Assembly (NCBI GenBank): GCA_030847615.1 | Contig: JAUMIR010000015.1 | Coordinates: 8,635,501 to 8,699,500 of the forward strand | Direction: 5' to 3' | Origin: Gambelia wislizenii | Taxonomy: Eukaryota; Chordata; Lepidosauria; Squamata; Crotaphytidae | Length of the DNA stretch: 64,000 nt | Shown here: positions 63,666 to 64,000 of the stretch, piece by piece | How positions within the stretch are numbered: the stretch's first letter is position 1 | Layout: each line of letters opens with the position of its first letter | Program-made: the position numbers and the translations under genes | The notes under the pieces: generated by a model | The model's input: the letters and a program-made list of their open reading frames with translations, nothing else | Told to the model about the DNA's origin: nothing | Databases searched by the model: none

Positions 63666-64000
63666 AGTTTCACTTTTGTGACTTGTTCATATTCACAAAC
63701 CCTATGTATTTACTAGTTTAGGAAATACACAGGGACTGTGAAAGTCCCCAATCCTCATTTCAGATTGAAGCACTGTGAGGGAAAGAAGCCTGTTCCCCTA
63801 TTGATTGGGAAGCAGCTAACTGGTGTTTCCACCCTCTCCTGTGTGTGCTATTGCCAGAGTGAAGGAGAATTTTGACAGGGACTCTGCTTCTGATAGTCAC
63901 ACCGGAGATTGCTCATGGGAGGGTGTGGAAGCCTCTGTCAGCTGCTTCCCAATCAAAAGGTGAACAGACCCACATCACTCACAGTAACTACTGCCTGGTA
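63666..64000. other. Window end, no gene recognised
   Basis: No named repeat or coding motif. Confidence 0.45.

Overview
The window looks like repeat-dense, AT-rich, intron-bearing reptile DNA, most probably from a squamate (a lizard or, less likely, a snake). Three things point there. First, two genes encode corneous beta-proteins (the former beta-keratins, found only in sauropsids). Second, there are SINEs of the Sauria type and SINEs derived from 5S rRNA. Third, there is a heavy load of CR1, L2-like, L1, DIRS-like and other non-LTR fragments. I cannot name the species.

Only two protein-coding host genes are supported, both on the minus strand and about 10 kb apart. They are a corneous beta-protein gene with its CDS at 41287-41556 and a second with its CDS at 51041-51313. 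Each has the family architecture: a TATA box, a short non-coding exon 1 ending in a matching AACCAG/GT donor, one intron in the 5' UTR, and a single coding exon that starts about 20 nt before the ATG. The window is therefore probably part of a beta-protein cluster of the epidermal differentiation complex. The products would be small structural proteins of the cornifying epidermis.

Layout. 1-4700: no gene; an L2-like tail, C-rich and purine tracts, a CR1 tail, an inverted tRNA-type SINE split by a palindromic insert, and a segment that recurs at 55 kb. 4.9-12.8 kb: CR1 copies, including a head-to-head pair and the longest copy (EN plus RT), and a 572-bp inverted-repeat element. 13-18 kb: nested DNA transposons, SINEs and a degenerate non-LTR retrotransposon on the minus strand. 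18.6-24.4 kb: CR1 and L2-like remnants. 24.9-28.8 kb: a decayed DIRS-like element on the minus strand. 29.7-32.7 kb: an L1 3' end with target-site duplication, then an L2-like element split by a CR1 copy that keeps a 461-codon RT ORF. 34.5-36.7 kb: one CR1 copy split by a GC-rich 779-bp insert. 37.4-39.8 kb: two inverted-repeat DNA elements, one of which splits a SINE. 41-54.5 kb: the beta-protein genes with repeats in their introns. 54.5-64 kb: more SINE, CR1 and inverted-repeat elements.

Nearly all long open frames in the window are retrotransposon remnants or their antisense shadows. I found no tRNA or rRNA gene that looks functional, no CRISPR array, and no clear new enzymatic system. The most interesting material is the divergent beta-protein pair, a set of clearly resolved nested insertions, and several small dispersed repeat families that I cannot assign to a named family.
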